Source of the DNA: Dillenia suffruticosa
Lineage: Eukaryota > Streptophyta > Magnoliopsida > Dilleniales > Dilleniaceae
Length of the DNA stretch: 64,000 bases
Direction of reading: 5' to 3'
Assembly: GCA_033439265.1 (NCBI GenBank)
Contig: JAVTVX010000010.1
Location: forward strand, 15,407,490-15,471,489
This document shows, piece by piece, positions 62,694 through 64,000 of this stretch. The notes beneath the pieces were generated by a model. It was not told the DNA's origin. It saw nothing but the letters and a program-made list of their open reading frames with translations, and did no database searches. Every line of letters begins with the position of its first letter. Within the stretch, counting starts at the first letter, position 1. Made by a program: the position numbers and the translations under genes.

Positions 62694-63167
62694 ACCACCA
62701 CAAAACCCTAATGTGGGTGCAGCGCACCAAATTGACATCATCAAAAGACAGAACACTGCCATTTTCTTTGTGGAATTCCAAGAAACCACTGATCTCACAA
62801 GACCCATGACCGGATACTTCCTCTTTTTCTTTCGTAAACAAAAACCTACAAGGAAATGTAGCTTCAGTGTCAGCTTTGGCTATTCCTATTCAGTCAAAAT
62901 TCTAGTTTCCACTTGATGCTTCAATGTTGGATTTTGTATTTATACCCACCGATTGCAGACATCAAACGTTAACCTATAAGACTACATTGTTACAACTATG
63001 TCGTTACGCTTGCAAAAAGCATATCTAAAATTTTTCAAATTTATAAAAGCTATCATGCATGCTTAGAACTTGAAATACTTCTAGTAATGGATTTATCCTA
63101 ACATAAACACCCAAAAAAAAAAACCAGTTTTCTCCTCCCCAAAAAAAACCTACATTATAATGTTCCT
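62694..63167. other. 3' UTR of LOG and short intergenic DNA
   Basis: No other gene recognised. An open frame over 62677-62916 overlaps the LOG end in another frame and is a by-product. Confidence 0.6.
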
Positions 63168-63387
63168 CTTTTTTTTTTTTTTTTTTTTGGTACCATGACT
63201 AGGCCACCAACCCAGTATTCGAAAATTTGTCTCAACTAATCTGGATTGACAGTTTGCTAAGCCTAATTGAGGAGGCAGGTCTCCCGGCGCTGATTTTTCC
63301 GTTCCCATGGGAATCGAACTCCCAATCATGGTTAAGGAACGTCAGTTTCCAAACCAATTGATCCATCAGACATTGATTGACGTTGAT
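63168..63387 (-). mobile_element. tRNA-derived SINE copy C with poly(A) tail
   Basis: On the minus strand the element starts with a tRNA-like head: GATGGATCAATTGGTT (A-box like) and GGGAGTTCGATTCCC (good B box, spaced about 30 nt). It runs through a body shared with copies A and B and ends in ACCAAAAAAAA... (T run on plus, 63168-63188). These are the parts of a pol III-transcribed tRNA-derived SINE. No clear target duplication was found. Confidence 0.72.
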
Positions 63388-64000
63388 TCTTTTTTTTTTT
63401 ATTTTACATACGTAAAAAATTCGAATTTAGGGATTGTAACCAAAAATGAGATAGATTTTGAAGTATGAAAAAGGGGTCTAGCCCTAGAGTTATGTCCATC
63501 TCCATGACCATATGAAAGGCCTTGAAAGTGAAGATAAGCTATTTAGGTGCTCCTCCACTTACATTTCTCGCGTATACCAAATTGTGTAGAGACTTCAAAC
63601 AAAATAAAATGGAGACAAACCAAACAAACAGAACGTACACCAAATTTGAGCACATGGACATGAAGAGACCCAGAACAAAATCCTCAAGATTTGTTCTGCC
63701 TTTTTTTCTTTTTTCATCTTCTACGGTTAGGTATTCTAATACTAGTACACCAACTTGGTTTGAGGCTTACGTGGCCTCCACTTGAGCCGGTCAAAAGTTG
63801 GATAGCCTGTTGAATTGCAAAGAAGGCGTTCAGAGTTGACAATTTGTTTTGGGCTTTGACTACTTCGAAGGTACCCTAATTGTTTTTTTTTTTTAATATA
63901 AAGATTTGACTCCAGAATTTTCGAGATGAAAAAAAAGAATTATGATTATTAATCTATCTCTTTGAGAATAATACCCTAGACAAAGAAAACTACTATGTCT
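63388..64000. other. Right edge, intergenic
   Basis: No recognisable gene. An open frame at 63522-63785 (+) has no known motif. Confidence 0.5.

Noticed and set aside
1-64000. Possible biosynthetic or defence gene cluster
   Set aside because: The recognised genes belong to unrelated housekeeping and signalling families, lie on both strands with separate promoters, and show no shared pathway.

Overview
The window is nuclear chromosomal DNA from a flowering plant, most likely a eudicot. The evidence is AT-rich intergenic and intronic DNA, GT-AG introns, plant-only gene families (EIN2, LOG, plant CNGC, NCRK, WAV3-type RING/VWA protein) and typical plant retroelements. I cannot name the species. 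I see no bacterial operons, CRISPR arrays or phage genes.

Layout. At 0.5-4.15 kb on the minus strand lies a gene for the N-terminal NRAMP-like membrane domain of EIN2. Its promoter and first coding exons look intact, but no cytosolic C-terminal half is seen before the window edge. A complete Ty1/copia element occupies 5.76-12.72 kb on the minus strand, with near-identical LTRs but a wrecked coding region. A U2 snRNA relic sits at about 14.7 kb. The rest of 12.7-20.4 kb is AT-rich and without recognisable genes. A RING/VWA gene of the WAV3/EDA40 family lies at 20.6-24.7 kb (+). An NCRK receptor-like kinase with nine coding exons lies at 28.06-31.87 kb (+), followed by a tiny Pro/Cys-rich membrane-type protein at 32.7-32.9 kb (+). 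A COX16 mitochondrial assembly factor is at 33.86-35.36 kb (-). An exosome-core MTR3/RRP41-like gene spans 36.68-42.85 kb (+). It carries an RTE-type LINE in an intron and appears to lack one internal coding exon. A CNGC15-type channel is at 45.64-48.74 kb (+). A TRIM element nested inside a SINE sits at 49.66-50.37 kb, and more SINE copies lie at 53.3 and 63.2 kb. A LOG cytokinin-activating enzyme is at 59.88-62.69 kb (+).

The spliced models of the RING/VWA, NCRK, COX16, CNGC15 and LOG genes were built by hand, and every junction keeps the reading frame. The genes are independent transcription units with unrelated roles: ethylene signalling, ubiquitin ligation, receptor kinase signalling, respiratory assembly, RNA decay, calcium channel and cytokinin activation. 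They do not form a pathway cluster.

I found no clearly new biological system. The best leads are the EIN2 gene reduced to its membrane half, the MTR3 gene without an exon, the duplicated 117-bp ectodomain exons of NCRK, an unusual CACGCGC-rich block in the copia leader, the defective but recently copied copia element, the nested TRIM-in-SINE, and the 50-residue microprotein gene.
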